7,244 bases of DNA from an uncultured Porphyromonas sp. (GTDB taxonomy: Bacteria > Bacteroidota > Bacteroidia > Bacteroidales > Porphyromonadaceae): the NCBI GenBank assembly GCA_945875135.1, contig CAMCJO010000110.1, positions 1 to 7,244 on the forward strand, given 5' to 3'. The position numbers were made by a program, and so were the translations under genes. Positions 7,169 to 7,244 of this stretch are shown here, in pieces (the stretch's first letter is position 1; every line of letters starts with the position of its first letter). The notes beneath the pieces were generated by a model. That model saw only the letters and a list, made by a program, of their open reading frames with translations, was not told where the DNA came from and did no database searches.

Positions 7169-7244
7169 ATTCTTCCGAAGTTTCATTTCGAGACTGTTGC
7201 ACGTATAATCGGAGCGAACTATTGCATATCTCGCTGACTATTAG

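Larger units (their letters stand above)
6860..7244. other. gene-poor intergenic region with several hairpins and palindromes
   Basis: About 385 bases after the antiporter without a recognisable gene, tRNA or rRNA. Its right part (about 7010-7190) is richer in A and T than the coding sequence. It contains a strong hairpin (6918-6952), an AT palindrome (7009-7023), a second hairpin (7071-7093) and three phased CCACGTGG palindromes (7107-7158). A plus-strand frame from the ATG at 7021 stays open to the window end, but its translation does not look like a protein. The next gene presumably lies beyond the right edge, so promoter or leader function for it cannot be excluded. Confidence 0.75.

Noticed and set aside
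7121..7186. Minus-strand 21-codon reading frame starting MKLRKNQNAPTW
   Set aside because: It runs through the palindrome array, has no ribosome binding site or homolog I recognise, and is best explained as a by-product of the repeats.
7199..7209. TATAAT at 7204-7209 as a -10 box for a gene beyond the right edge
   Set aside because: Bacteroidota promoters use TAnnTTTG rather than TATAAT, and no suitable upstream box lies at the right distance; AT-rich DNA gives such matches by chance.
7208..7226. Sigma-54-like promoter: GG at 7211-7212 and TTGCA at 7222-7226
   Set aside because: The gap between GG and GC is 11 bases instead of the required 10, the -24 element lacks the TGGCAC context, and sigma-54 promoters do not tolerate spacing changes well.

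Overview
The window looks like a piece of the chromosome of a Bacteroidales bacterium, most likely Porphyromonas or a close relative. The reasons are the Bacteroidota-type outer-membrane protein (a carboxypeptidase-regulatory-like domain fused to a DUF5686-type barrel), the lack of good Shine-Dalgarno sequences before the starts, one TAnnTTTG-type -7 promoter box, and a moderate, C-rich base composition in the coding strand. The genus is inferred from general style, not proven by a marker gene.

Positions 1-5168 hold three tightly packed plus-strand genes that look like one operon. The first is the 3' part of murF, the last cytoplasmic Mur ligase of peptidoglycan synthesis, cut by the left edge of the window. 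It overlaps by 7 bases the start of rpoN, the sigma-54 factor. Six bases after rpoN begins an 878-residue exported, predicted outer-membrane beta-barrel protein of the DUF5686 family. The operon therefore joins wall synthesis, an alternative sigma factor and an outer-membrane protein.

Positions 5169-5308 are a 140-base spacer with a possible terminator, a Bacteroidota-type -7 box and a possible stem-loop at the start of the leader. This spacer separates the operon from a monocistronic CPA1-type potassium/proton antiporter with a C-terminal RCK_C (TrkA-C) domain (5309-6859).

Positions 6860-7244 carry no recognisable gene. They hold a strong hairpin just after the antiporter, an AT-rich palindrome, a second hairpin, and three copies of the palindrome CCACGTGG spaced exactly 22 bp apart. 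The first two copies form a perfect 14-bp inverted repeat followed by a T-rich run. This palindrome array is the most unusual thing in the window. It could be a phased operator, a terminator, or a dispersed intergenic repeat. No mobile element, CRISPR array, tRNA or rRNA was seen. The four genes are ordinary household or envelope genes, and I do not see a new multi-gene system.
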